Shown here in pieces: positions 7,704-16,640 of a stretch of 64,000 bases of DNA. Source of the DNA: Alcanivorax jadensis T9. Lineage in GTDB: Bacteria > Pseudomonadota > Gammaproteobacteria > Pseudomonadales > Alcanivoracaceae. Position numbers and translations under genes: made by a program. The stretch is taken from contig NZ_ARXU01000012.1 of NCBI RefSeq assembly GCF_000756655.1, positions 48,089 to 112,088 of the forward strand, read 5' to 3'. Numbering within the stretch: the first letter of the stretch is position 1; the number at the start of each line of letters is the position of its first letter. The notes under the pieces are model-generated. The model was given only the letters and a program-made list of their open reading frames with translations, was not told the DNA's origin and did not search any database.

Positions 7704-9188
7704 TTAAAAGACGGGTTGGCTGGCAGGAGTCAGTGAGTAGCTGCCGGCATCAAAGTCCTTGAGCAGACGCTGCATTTCCAGCGTGCTCCAGGGGAAACCC
7801 ACGCTGTTGAAACCGTTCTTGTCCAGGTAGTAGCTGGAGCAGCCGCCGGTGTTCCAGACCGTACCCTGCAGGTCTTTCTGCACCTTGCGGTTATAGGCTC
7901 TCTGGCTGTCGGCTTTCACTTCTACTCGGCTCAGTTGCTGCTCGCGCATGGTGTGCAGGGTGCTGAGGATATAGTTGATCTGCGCCTCGATGACGATAAA
8001 GGCGGAGTTGTGGCCGATGCCCAGGTTGGGCCCCAGCACCATGAAGGCGTTCGGCAAGCCGGCGATGGTGGTGCCGCGATAGGCCTGCATGCCGTCTTGC
8101 CACATGTCACTGAGTGACTCACCGGTATCGTTGAAGATGTGATCAGCAATGGGCGGTTCGGTGACGAAGAAACCGGTACCCAGAATGATCGTGTCCACCT
8201 CGCACTCGCTGCCGTCCTGACCCACCAGGGTGTTGCCGCGAACTTCCTGCAGGCCGGTAGCGAACACATCCACATTGCCCTGATTGAGCGCCGGGTAATA
8301 CTGGTTGCTCATCAGTACCCGTTTGCAGCCCAAGGTGTAATCCGGGGTGAGCTTGTCACGCAGGGCCGGGTCCTTGATGGCCAGCCGGATATGCGCCTCG
8401 CCCAGTTTCTGGATCTGCCGAAGCAGGGCGGGTTTGCGAAAGCCGATGCCGAAGGTTTCAAAGCCACCGTAGAGGGTCTTGCGCCAGGCGTTCAGGGTGA
8501 ACGGCAGGCGGAAGAAGTTTTCCTCGAGTTTGGGGATGGGGTGGTCTGGCTTGGGCAGCACCCATTGCGGGGTGCGCTGGAACAGGGTCAGGTGCTTTAC
8601 CTTCGGCTGGATTTCCGGCACAAACTGGATCGCCGAGGCGCCGGTGCCGATTACCGCTACCCGTTCGCCGCCCAGGTCGTGGTCATGGTCCCAGCGGGAG
8701 GAATGAAACAGCTTGCCCTGAAAATCCTTCAGGCCGGGAATGTTGGGAATGATTGGTTCGTGCAGGTAGCCGGAGCAGGCCACGATAGTGCGGGCCAGGT
8801 AGAGCCGATCGCCGGTCTGCACTTCCCAGAGGTTTTTGCTTTCCCGCCATTGGGCTCGTTCCACCGCCTGATTGAAGCGGATGTAATCGGGAATGGTGTG
8901 GCGCTGGGCGGTGTCGCGCACATAGTCGAGGATTTCCGCCTGCCCGGCGAAGGCCCGGCTCCAGTCCGGTTTTTGGGCGAAGGAATAGGAATACAACGCC
9001 GAGGGCACATCGCAGGCGCAGCCCGGGTAGGTATTGTCCCGCCAGGTGCCGCCCAGATCTGCGGCCTTTTCCAGGATCACAAAGTTACCGAAGCCGGCTT
9101 CCCTGAGGCGAATGCCCAGGCCAATGCCGCTGATGCCGGCGCCCACGATCAGGACGTCATAAATCGGAGTATTGGCTTGCTGTGTCAT
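7704..9188 (-). CDS. flavin-containing Baeyer-Villiger-type monooxygenase
   Basis: A 494-residue class B flavoprotein monooxygenase. Two dinucleotide-binding motifs are present, GAGISG (16-21, FAD) and GTGASA (181-186, NADPH), with the Baeyer-Villiger fingerprint FQGKLFHSSRWD at 156-167. Such enzymes use NADPH and O2 to insert oxygen next to a ketone, giving an ester or lactone, or act on long-chain hydrocarbons as related AlmA enzymes do. It lies 13 bp after the SDR gene and 18 bp before the patatin gene. An SDR that makes a ketone, this enzyme, then an esterase is a plausible three-step route. The substrate is not evident from sequence. Confidence 0.93.
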   Translation of the reverse strand: MTQQANTPIYDVLIVGAGISGIGLGIRLREAGFGNFVILEKAADLGGTWRDNTYPGCACDVPSALYSYSFAQKPDWSRAFAGQAEILDYVRDTAQRHTIPDYIRFNQAVERAQWRESKNLWEVQTGDRLYLARTIVACSGYLHEPIIPNIPGLKDFQGKLFHSSRWDHDHDLGGERVAVIGTGASAIQFVPEIQPKVKHLTLFQRTPQWVLPKPDHPIPKLEENFFRLPFTLNAWRKTLYGGFETFGIGFRKPALLRQIQKLGEAHIRLAIKDPALRDKLTPDYTLGCKRVLMSNQYYPALNQGNVDVFATGLQEVRGNTLVGQDGSECEVDTIILGTGFFVTEPPIADHIFNDTGESLSDMWQDGMQAYRGTTIAGLPNAFMVLGPNLGIGHNSAFIVIEAQINYILSTLHTMREQQLSRVEVKADSQRAYNRKVQKDLQGTVWNTGGCSSYYLDKNGFNSVGFPWSTLEMQRLLKDFDAGSYSLTPASQPVF

Positions 9189-9201
9189 GGCTTGTCCGGG
9201 G

Positions 9202-9975
9202 TCACTGGTTGGGTTGCGGGCTGAAGAAATCCATGGCCCGGTTAGTCAGATTCAGGTTGGCTACCTGCTTGGCGAGGGCGTAGATATCCGGATAGATCAC
9301 CCGGGCTCCGCCCTTGCCGAAGGTGCGGTAAATGCGTTCGGCCAGTACCTCCGGTTTGCCGGTGGGGATATAACGTGACACCGGACCTTTTTTCACCTGG
9401 CTGCGCGCATGACTTTCCAGGCCGGAATGGATCGGTCCCGGATAGACGGTGATCACATTGACGCCCTGTTTTTTCAGGTCCAGCCGGGCAATTTCCGAGG
9501 CCAGGCCGATGCCGGCCTTGGCGCCGCCGTAGTAACTGCAGCCACGGATCGGCACGCGCCCGGCCATGCTGGCCACATTGATCACGCATCCGTTCCGGGC
9601 CTCCATCATGGCCGGCAGCGCCAGGTTCATGAGTCGCATGGGGGCGGTGAAGTTGATATCCAGCAGGCGCTTGCCTTGTTCCCAGCCGGTGCCGGTGATG
9701 CTGATGATGTCCATGATGCCGGCACAGTTGATCAGCACATCCACTGGCCCGCGGCGGTCCACCAGCGATTGCCACCAGGCGGGTAGAGCATCAATAGCGG
9801 TCAGGTCGCAGACTTCGGCCTGGGCATCATGGGTATTGGCGGCATGCTCGAGCGCCTCCGCATTCAGATCCACCAGGGTGATGCGGGCGTCAGGATGATG
9901 TCGGCGAAACTGCCCGGCGAGCTGGCCGCCGATGGCGCCGGCGCCGCCGGTAATCAGGATATGCGTTGGGGTCAT
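9202..9975 (-). CDS. SDR family oxidoreductase
   Basis: A 257-residue classical short-chain dehydrogenase/reductase. The cofactor motif TGGAGAIG is at residues 9-16, with NCAG at 83-86 and catalytic Tyr149/Lys153 (YGGAK). Asp after beta-2 (VDLNAE) suggests NAD(H) preference. It probably oxidises an alcohol to the ketone used by the following monooxygenase, or reduces a carbonyl. It starts 2 bp after the tetR stop, so translation is tightly coupled to the regulator. Confidence 0.92.
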   Translation of the reverse strand: MTPTHILITGGAGAIGGQLAGQFRRHHPDARITLVDLNAEALEHAANTHDAQAEVCDLTAIDALPAWWQSLVDRRGPVDVLINCAGIMDIISITGTGWEQGKRLLDINFTAPMRLMNLALPAMMEARNGCVINVASMAGRVPIRGCSYYGGAKAGIGLASEIARLDLKKQGVNVITVYPGPIHSGLESHARSQVKKGPVSRYIPTGKPEVLAERIYRTFGKGGARVIYPDIYALAKQVANLNLTNRAMDFFSPQPNQ

Positions 9976-9977
9976 GA

Positions 9978-10598
9978 TTATTTGCTCTTGTTGTCGTGAT
10001 TGGCGATGGCGAGCCAGCAGGCATCCCTGGCCCGTTTCAGGTCGTCGTCATCCAGGGTCAGGTAGCCCAGCCGTTCCGCCTTGAACACGCCCACAAAGGC
10101 CCCCCAGAACAGGGCGATGGCCAGGTCCGGTTTCATGATGTCGTTGAGCAATCCGGTGCGCTGACCGATCACCACCATGATGCCCAGGGGAATCAGCAGG
10201 CCCTGTTCCTGATGACGGCTTTCCGCGTCCAGGTAGTTGTGGTGATCCTGCATTTCCAGAAAACGAAAGGCATCCGGCTCCTCGCGGGCAAAGGCGGTGA
10301 GCCGGGCCCACAAGTTGTCGAACAGGCTGCGTGACGGGTGCATCAGATCCAGGTCGCTCAGCAACCGTTCCTGAAGACGACGTTTGCTGTCGCGGAACAC
10401 GGCATTGATCAATGCTTCCTTGCTATCGAAATAGCGATACAAGGTGCCGACACCGACACCGGCTTCAGCGGCAATCGGTGGTACCGGTGTGCCGTGCAGG
10501 CCGTGCTCGGCAAACACCCGTAGAGCGGCACGAATGATCTGTTCGTGCTTGCGAGCTTCCTTGTTGTCGACCGGGGTCGTCCGGGCAGGGGTGGCCAT
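9978..10598 (-). CDS. TetR family transcriptional regulator
   Basis: A 206-residue TetR-type regulator. The N-terminal helix-turn-helix is at about residues 38-58 (VPPIAAEAGVGVGTLYRYFDSKEAL), followed by an all-helical ligand domain. The ATG at 10598 is chosen because it gives a normal TetR N-terminus; the frame runs on upstream through non-conserved sequence. It is the first gene of the operon with SDR, BVMO and patatin. A palindrome at 10620-10635 directly upstream is the likely operator, so autoregulation of the whole operon, released by a lipid or ketone ligand, is expected. Confidence 0.9.
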   Translation of the reverse strand: MATPARTTPVDNKEARKHEQIIRAALRVFAEHGLHGTPVPPIAAEAGVGVGTLYRYFDSKEALINAVFRDSKRRLQERLLSDLDLMHPSRSLFDNLWARLTAFAREEPDAFRFLEMQDHHNYLDAESRHQEQGLLIPLGIMVVIGQRTGLLNDIMKPDLAIALFWGAFVGVFKAERLGYLTLDDDDLKRARDACWLAIANHDNKSK

Positions 10599-10619
10599 GG
10601 CAGGTCTCACTCGACAGAT

Positions 10620-10635
10620 GAATGAATGTTCATTC
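10620..10635. promoter_or_regulatory. TetR operator palindrome
   Basis: GAATGAATGTTCATTC has 7-bp perfect arms around a 2-bp centre, 22 bp before the regulator start. Its size and place fit a TetR-dimer site controlling the operon. Binding is inferred. Confidence 0.7.
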
Positions 10636-10730
10636 CGGAACTGTGCCATTGATTGATGTTTTTGTGGAAGGGTCATTTGGGGACAAATGAGAGAGGCAAG
10701 CCGTATGAGCGGCGATAGCCCAACAAAATC

Positions 10731-10817
10731 AAAAGCCTTTTCACCACAGAGGGCACAGAGCACACAGAGCAAAAGCCGCCTTTTGCTCAGTGATTTCTGT
10801 GCCTTCTGTGGTAAATC
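10731..10817. repeat. Palindromic intergenic repeat, family B (copy 1)
   Basis: CACAGAGGGCACAGAGCACA on the left is answered by TTCTGTGCCTTCTGTGG on the right, with a CAAAAGCCGCCTTTTG hairpin in the middle. A second copy is at 18689-18775. A GC-rich tail (10829-10866, GCGCCGTCAGCGACGCTCCT) has an inverted relative next to the other copy. Confidence 0.8.
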
Positions 10818-10878
10818 AGTCTTTTCAGAGGTTCGGCTACCGCGCCGTCAGCGACGCTCCTAGGGATGGGGGTAGGGG

Positions 10879-11379
10879 TCAGATCAACCCCTTCTCCCGG
10901 GCGGCAAGCTCGGTGAGTTCGGCGGCGAGGGTGACCGGGCGAGCGTAGGAGCGGTCATAGTGGGCCCGGGCCAGGGCGTGGCATTCGGCACTGATCTGAT
11001 CGTAGAGTTCTCGCGGCAACAGCCCCCGGGATGGGGGCAGGGCGCGCAGGCCGAAGCGGTCATAGGGGATCTGTTGTTTGCCGGCGGCCTTGAGCAGCTC
11101 CGGTACCCAGCCCTGGGGGGAAAGCTGGGTCTGGTAGCGCAGGTTCTGAAAGTCCATCTCTGCCGCCAGCCGGGCCGCATCGGTGACCACGAAATAGTTG
11201 TCCACCACCTGGCAGAGCAGCAGATTCAGCCGTTTCCAGACGATTTGCTTCTCTTCGTTAGTGTAACCATTCCAGTGCACCACCTCGTGACTGAAGCGGC
11301 AACAGCCACGACAGACCGTATCACCGAAGACGGTGGAACAGACGCCGATACAGGGGGTGTGGATACGATTAACTGCCAT
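10879..11379 (-). CDS. DUF1289 domain protein
   Basis: A 166-residue protein with an N-terminal DUF1289 motif: Cys10, Cys14, Cys23 and Cys26 in CIGVC...CRGCCR, followed by HEVVHW. Such Cys4 modules are thought to bind metal, but no reaction is established. The C-terminal part (residues 60-166) is longer than in stand-alone DUF1289 proteins of about 60-80 residues and has no motif I recognise. It is a single gene between a family B repeat and a divergent lipoprotein gene. Confidence 0.85.
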   Translation of the reverse strand: MAVNRIHTPCIGVCSTVFGDTVCRGCCRFSHEVVHWNGYTNEEKQIVWKRLNLLLCQVVDNYFVVTDAARLAAEMDFQNLRYQTQLSPQGWVPELLKAAGKQQIPYDRFGLRALPPSRGLLPRELYDQISAECHALARAHYDRSYARPVTLAAELTELAAREKGLI

Positions 11380-11575
11380 GGCGGAAGATTAGCAGAAAAG
11401 GCGGGGCAGGGTAGAGGAGGGACGAATCACTTGGCGGGAATTTGAGCACCTACCTTCATCTTGAGCAATACTCGCAAATCGGCCATAGTTAGCACCTTCA
11501 TAAGCATTATCTTGCGCGGAATAATAAACAGGGTCGCCCCAGATCAACGGGAAGCGGCATCACTGGAGAATAATA

Positions 11576-12172
11576 ATGCGATTGGCTGTGTTGCTGGCAG
11601 CTTGCCTGTGGACGCTTTCGGGATGCTCCAGCCTCGGTGTGGGAGTCCCCTCGACCCCCGGTGCCTTCATCCATGCCCCCCAGGGCAAGACCTTTAAACC
11701 CATGGATACGCTGGACCCGCGTAATGCCATGGTCTACATCTATCGTCCGATTACCCGTTGGGGCTATGAAGAGGTTCAGGCGCCGGTGTTTTTCCTGGAC
11801 GCTTCCCAGCTGTTCGGTCTCAAGGCCGGGGCCTATAGCTGGCTGGAATTGCCCGCCGGCACCCATGACTTCTACGCTCGCCGCCCGCTCAGTGTGCTCT
11901 ATCTGAAAATGGTGTTCGAGATGCCTCTGGAAGTGGAGGGCGGCAAGGACTACTACTTCCGCTACTCGGAAACCCGCCCGCTGGATATGGAAGAGCTGGT
12001 TGCCAATCCCCAGGATTACCAGCAAGCCGGGCCGTTACAGCAGGTACCCCGTGCCGTGGCCCTGCGCGAAATCGCTGACCTACGTCTGGATGAGCCTGGT
12101 GTCTACTACGCCGGCAAGGACAGCAAGGTACCGCGCTGGGCGCCGTTCTATACGTATACGGCGGAAAAATGA
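11576..12172 (+). CDS. lipoprotein, DUF2846-like
   Basis: A 198-residue protein with a lipoprotein signal (MRLAVLLAACLWTLSGC, lipobox LSGC, acylated Cys17), so it is probably anchored in the outer membrane. The mature part has a beta-rich core with AMVYIYRP and ELPAGTHDFYARRP segments resembling DUF2846 proteins. The ATG follows GGAGAATAAT. Function is unknown. It is a single gene ending in a strong bidirectional terminator. Confidence 0.85.
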   Translation: MRLAVLLAACLWTLSGCSSLGVGVPSTPGAFIHAPQGKTFKPMDTLDPRNAMVYIYRPITRWGYEEVQAPVFFLDASQLFGLKAGAYSWLELPAGTHDFYARRPLSVLYLKMVFEMPLEVEGGKDYYFRYSETRPLDMEELVANPQDYQQAGPLQQVPRAVALREIADLRLDEPGVYYAGKDSKVPRWAPFYTYTAEK

Positions 12173-12210
12173 TAGCTACGAGTGGCTAGCCACTCGCTTC
12201 CAGCAAGAAC

Positions 12211-12240
12211 AAAAAAGCCCCGGCATGCCGGGGCTTTTTG
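12211..12240. terminator. Bidirectional Rho-independent terminator
   Basis: The 28-bp perfect palindrome at 12212-12239 has arms AAAAAGCCCCGGCA and TGCCGGGGCTTTTT, so it can stop transcripts from both sides. It follows the lipoprotein gene. Confidence 0.9.
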
Positions 12241-12262
12241 TTTTCTGGAGAGGAATAACCTT

Positions 12263-12443
12263 TCTACGAAGCCGCTGTAGGAGCGGCGCTTGAGCCGCGA
12301 GCCTCGCGTAGCGAGGAAATCGACCGCAGAGCCTGCCCCGGACTTGATCCGGGGGCGATCAGGCATTTGCCGAACTCAACAGGTCTATACGTGTTCGCGA
12401 TCTTCCGGGGCCGCGGTTCGCGGCTCAAGCGCCGCTCCTACAG
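12263..12443. repeat. Palindromic intergenic repeat, family A (copy 2)
   Basis: A full inverted pair: GAAGCCGCTGTAGGAGCGGC on the left and GGCTCAAGCGCCGCTCCTAC on the right. The 312-bp gap between the lipoprotein and thioesterase genes otherwise holds the terminator and short AGCTCGTAGCT repeats (12175-12195, 12456-12482). Confidence 0.85.
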
Positions 12444-12483
12444 CAGATTTTTCTGTTAGCTCGTAGCTCGTAGCTACTAGCAG

Positions 12484-13008
12484 CTAGTCACTCTCCGTCA
12501 GCCGCCGCTTGGTCTGCAACAACCGCTTCCACTGTTCCACATACTCCGGCAGGGCCGGGGAGGTCTGGTTGAAGCCGGTGATTTCCTGCAGGGTCTGGGG
12601 GCTGATGGATTTGCCGCCATAAACGTTGGCCACCCGCAGCAGGGCATGGGTGTGTAGTTTGCGCTGGGACTCGAAGCGCTGATCGTAGTACACGTATTTG
12701 TCGTCCCAGCCGAGAATGCGGGTGTGGACCTGGAACTGCTGGTAGGGGCGCAGTTCGCGGATATAGGAAATCTCGGTATTGGCCACCACGCCATTACAGC
12801 GCGCCTCGATCATGCGGTTGAGCAACCCGGTGACCACCGCATGTTCCAGTCGGCAGCGATCCATGAACTTCAGGTATTTGGCATTGTTCAGATGCATGTT
12901 CAGGTCAATATCCAGCAACCCCACCCGGTATTCCTGGGTGACAACATCAAACAGCTGGTGTGTGGGCGGCCGTTTACGACGGCGAGCCGCGCTGATCAGT
13001 TCGAGCAT
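12484..13008 (-). CDS. acyl-CoA thioesterase-like protein (hotdog fold)
   Basis: A 174-residue single hotdog-fold protein of the 4HBT/THEM6-like kind, which usually hydrolyse acyl-CoA to free acid and CoA. The segment LLDIDLNMHLNNAKYLKFMDRCR shows the typical Asp-x-N-x-H-x-NN core around residues 31-42. GGGAGATCGG lies just before the ATG at 13008. It has no signal peptide. The upstream gap to egtD (13009-13221) holds its promoter region and nothing else I can identify. Substrate is unknown; a fatty-acyl-CoA is likely given the family. Confidence 0.85.
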   Translation of the reverse strand: MLELISAARRRKRPPTHQLFDVVTQEYRVGLLDIDLNMHLNNAKYLKFMDRCRLEHAVVTGLLNRMIEARCNGVVANTEISYIRELRPYQQFQVHTRILGWDDKYVYYDQRFESQRKLHTHALLRVANVYGGKSISPQTLQEITGFNQTSPALPEYVEQWKRLLQTKRRLTESD

Positions 13009-13221
13009 CCGATCTCCCTATGCCACGGTAGCCCGTGACCCCTTTTATTCTTTCGAAGACTGAATCGGCAAAAAAACGCGGTTCAGTATAACGGTACCAG
13101 TGCCAGTTCACACTATTCACTGATGTCAAAGTGGTCAGTTTTACAGTCTTTGCAGTCCTGGCCAACGTATGGCGTGCATTGCGGGTCGCTATGGACTGTG
13201 ATTCAGAGGTAGTGATGATGG

Positions 13222-14190
13222 TCAGGCACAGGCCAGATGCAGACTGAACAGGCTGTCACTATCGGTCCAGCAGGCGGAGGGTGTGAAACCGGCGGCGACC
13301 AGTTCGGCGGAAAATCCTTCGACGGTGAATTTGTAGGAATTTTCCGTATGAATACGGGTGCCGGCGGAGAGTGTCAGGCTATTTTTGCCGAGCTGGATGT
13401 GCTGGTCCTGCAGGCATTCCAGGTGCATTTCGATACGATTTTGCGCGCTGTTGTAGAACGCCAGATGGCGCATGGTGTCGGTATCGAAACCACAATCCAG
13501 TTCCCGGTTCAGATGATGCAGTGCATTCAGATTGAAGGCAGCAGTGAGTCCCCCGGCATCATTGTAGGCGGCATGGAGTTGTTCGCAGGGTTTCTGCAGA
13601 TCCGCTCCGATCAGCAGGGAACCGCCGGGGCCCGCCAGTTCGCGCAGGCCGCGCAGGAAAGCCGCTCGCTGTGTCGGTTCAAAATTGCCGATGGTGGAGC
13701 CAGGAAAAAAAACCAGACGCCCCGGCTGTTGTAATCCCTCCGGCATGGCCATGGCCTGGCAATAATCCGCGCAAACGGCGCTGATATGTATCCGGGGGAA
13801 GTCGTCGGCCAGGCGCCGTGACGCGCCAAGCAGGCATTCCCGGGAAATTTCCAGTGGCATGTAGTGAGTCGGTTGCCAGGCATCGAGTAATACCCGCACC
13901 TTTTCACAACTGCCGGCACCGGGTTCGGCGATGGTGTGGATGCCGTCCAGCCGTGAATGAATCTCCCCGGCGTAGCGATGCAGCAAACTCGCTTCGGTGC
14001 GGGTGGGGTAGTACTCCGGGGTGCGGGTAATCCGGTCGAACAGGCTGGAGCCGGTTTCGTCATAGAAAAACTTGGGATGCAGCGTCGGTGTCGGTGCCCG
14101 CAGGGATTCACTGACTTCGGCCAGCATGTCGGTGGTGGGTGGCTGCAGGTCGAAGAAAGTCAGGTTGGGGCCGAGCTGTTGCTGGTTCAC
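13222..14190 (-). CDS. egtD: L-histidine N(alpha)-methyltransferase
   Basis: A 322-residue EgtD, which methylates histidine three times with S-adenosylmethionine to form hercynine, the first step of ergothioneine synthesis. The family signature HPKFFYDETGSSLFDRITRTPEYYPTR is present near residues 38-64, and the SAM site includes EPGAGSCEKVR. The gene starts with GTG and overlaps the egtB stop by 4 bp (GTGA), so it is translated with egtB. No egtA or egtC homologue is next to the pair, as in many proteobacterial two-gene clusters. Confidence 0.95.
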   Translation of the reverse strand: MNQQQLGPNLTFFDLQPPTTDMLAEVSESLRAPTPTLHPKFFYDETGSSLFDRITRTPEYYPTRTEASLLHRYAGEIHSRLDGIHTIAEPGAGSCEKVRVLLDAWQPTHYMPLEISRECLLGASRRLADDFPRIHISAVCADYCQAMAMPEGLQQPGRLVFFPGSTIGNFEPTQRAAFLRGLRELAGPGGSLLIGADLQKPCEQLHAAYNDAGGLTAAFNLNALHHLNRELDCGFDTDTMRHLAFYNSAQNRIEMHLECLQDQHIQLGKNSLTLSAGTRIHTENSYKFTVEGFSAELVAAGFTPSACWTDSDSLFSLHLACA

Positions 14191-15431
14191 GACGGGTCTC
14201 CCGCAAGCCGGATGCCACTGAACTGCCAGCGGTGATGAGGGTAGAAAAAATTACGATAGCTGGCCCGCAAATGCTCCCGACTGCTGGCGCAGGAGCCGCC
14301 GCGCAGCACCATCTGGTTGCACATGAACTTGCCGTTGTATTCCCCCACGGCCCCCACCGCTGCTTGAAATCCCGGGTAGGGCAGGTAGGCACTGGCGGTC
14401 CATTCCCAGACATCACCGAACAGGTGAGCCATGGCGGTATCGCGGGCCTGACCGGGTTGGTAGCTACCGTTTTCCACAAAATGTCCTTGCAGGGGTTGCG
14501 CTGCCGCCGCGTGCTCCCATTCCTGTTCCGTGGGCAGCCGCTTGCCGGCCCAGCGGGCATAGGCATCTGCTTCGTAGTAATTCACATGGGCAAGAATCTG
14601 CCCAGCGTGTAGCGGTTGTAGTCCTGCCAGAGTGAAGTGCCGGTCAAGATCCTCGTGCCAGTAAAGCGGCCGCTGGCTATGTTGCGCCTGTACCCAGGCC
14701 CAGCCGTCAGACAGCCATAACTCCGGTCGTCGATAACCGCCATCCTCGATAAATGCGCGAAATTCGCCGTTACTGACCGGACGGTTTGCCAGCGTAAAAG
14801 GCTCCAACCAGACCCGGTGGCGGGGTGTTTCGTTATCGAAAGCAAACCCCTGGCCGCTGGCACCGATTTCCACCAAACCGCCACTGAAAGATTGAAAACT
14901 CAGCGGTGCAGGGCTGTCTGCTTTGGCAAGAGGCTGGCCGAGAGTTGGCGCCAGCGGGTTGAAGGAGAGGCTGTATTTCAGATCTGTCAGCAGCAACTCC
15001 TGATGTTGCTGCTCATGATTGAGTCCCAGTGTCACAAGACCCGTCAGGCCCGGTTGTTGTTCGATAAGGCGGACCATGGCGTCGTCTACCTGCTGTCGCC
15101 AGGCATAGACGTCTTTATCGGTGGGGCGTGACAACAGATGGCGTTGAGGGCGGGCGAACTGTTCGCCAATGCCGTTGTAGTAGCTGTTGAACAGGTACTC
15201 GAATTGCGGGTGGAATACCCGGTAGCCGGCGAGGTGGGGCTTGAGAAGGAAGGTCTCGAAGAACCAGGTGGTGTGGGCCAGATGCCAGCGGGGCGGGCTC
15301 ACGTCGGCGCAGGCCTGCAGCCCCATGTCCTCGGTGAGCAAAGGGTCACAGAACTGTTCGCTGAAGGCCCGGATACGCTGGTAGCGCGCCATCAGTGTGG
15401 CGCTGGCGTCTTGTCTGGCGGTATCTGGCAA
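14187..15431 (-). CDS. egtB: ergothioneine biosynthesis sulfoxide synthase
   Basis: A 414-residue EgtB, the non-haem iron enzyme that joins hercynine to cysteine or gamma-glutamylcysteine using O2. The N-terminal DinB-like domain carries the iron ligands His50 (WHLAH), His139 and His143 (HEQQHQE); the C-terminal formylglycine-enzyme-like domain has GDVWEWT and a GGS...RASYRNFF...GIRLA block. The best start is TTG at 15431: GGGAGG lies 7 bp upstream and the length fits the family. The frame is open to 15569 but that extension is unlike EgtB. First gene of egtB-egtD. Confidence 0.93.
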   Translation of the reverse strand: MPDTARQDASATLMARYQRIRAFSEQFCDPLLTEDMGLQACADVSPPRWHLAHTTWFFETFLLKPHLAGYRVFHPQFEYLFNSYYNGIGEQFARPQRHLLSRPTDKDVYAWRQQVDDAMVRLIEQQPGLTGLVTLGLNHEQQHQELLLTDLKYSLSFNPLAPTLGQPLAKADSPAPLSFQSFSGGLVEIGASGQGFAFDNETPRHRVWLEPFTLANRPVSNGEFRAFIEDGGYRRPELWLSDGWAWVQAQHSQRPLYWHEDLDRHFTLAGLQPLHAGQILAHVNYYEADAYARWAGKRLPTEQEWEHAAAAQPLQGHFVENGSYQPGQARDTAMAHLFGDVWEWTASAYLPYPGFQAAVGAVGEYNGKFMCNQMVLRGGSCASSREHLRASYRNFFYPHHRWQFSGIRLAGDPS

Positions 15432-15593
15432 GGTTTGCCCTCCCAATCCGGTTGTCAAAGAGTGGCATCCACTTTGAGCGAAAGCAACAATGTGACGCGT
15501 GAACGGGGTGGGTATACTGCGGGGCAGCATTTGTAATGGGTTGCTGCTGTTGGCGCAGCAACAGCCCATGCCCTTTCACCACAAGGAGAGCAT

Positions 15594-16364
<771 letters not shown>

Positions 16365-16394
16365 GGCAGCTGCGAGCTACGAGTGAAAAAAAAG

Positions 16395-16422
16395 AAAAAG
16401 CCCCGGATGTCCGGGGCTTTTT
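16395..16422 (+). terminator. Rho-independent terminator
   Basis: AAAAAGCCCCGGA (16395-16407) pairs with TCCGGGGCTTTTT (16410-16422). It follows the HSD10-like gene by 30 bp. Confidence 0.9.
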
Positions 16423-16427
16423 TCGTT

Positions 16428-16633
16428 CTACGAAGCCGCTGTAGGAGCCCATGCTTGCCCCCCCCAAGGGGGATCTGCGACATGCGAACCGCGCTTGCGC
16501 GGCAATCGTCCGGAGGACGATCAGGAATATCAGGAATATCAGGGCTCGACAGGTTCCAGAAAGAATCGTGGATAGGCCTGGATTTCTGTTGCCTCGCTAC
16601 GCTCGGTTCGCCATGCAAGCATAGCTCCTACAG
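16428..16633. repeat. Palindromic intergenic repeat, family A (copy 3, diverged)
   Basis: The left arm starts with the standard GAAGCCGCTGTAGGAGC but switches to a CATGCTTGCCCCCC variant; the right arm is CGCCATGCAAGCATAGCTCC. The change in both arms keeps the outer pairing, which points to selection on the structure. Confidence 0.75.
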
Positions 16634-16640
16634 GATGGGG

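Noticed and set aside
8139..9224. 361-codon open frame opposite the Baeyer-Villiger monooxygenase
   Set aside because: Mirror frame of a well-supported flavoprotein gene; no ribosome site or recognisable motif.
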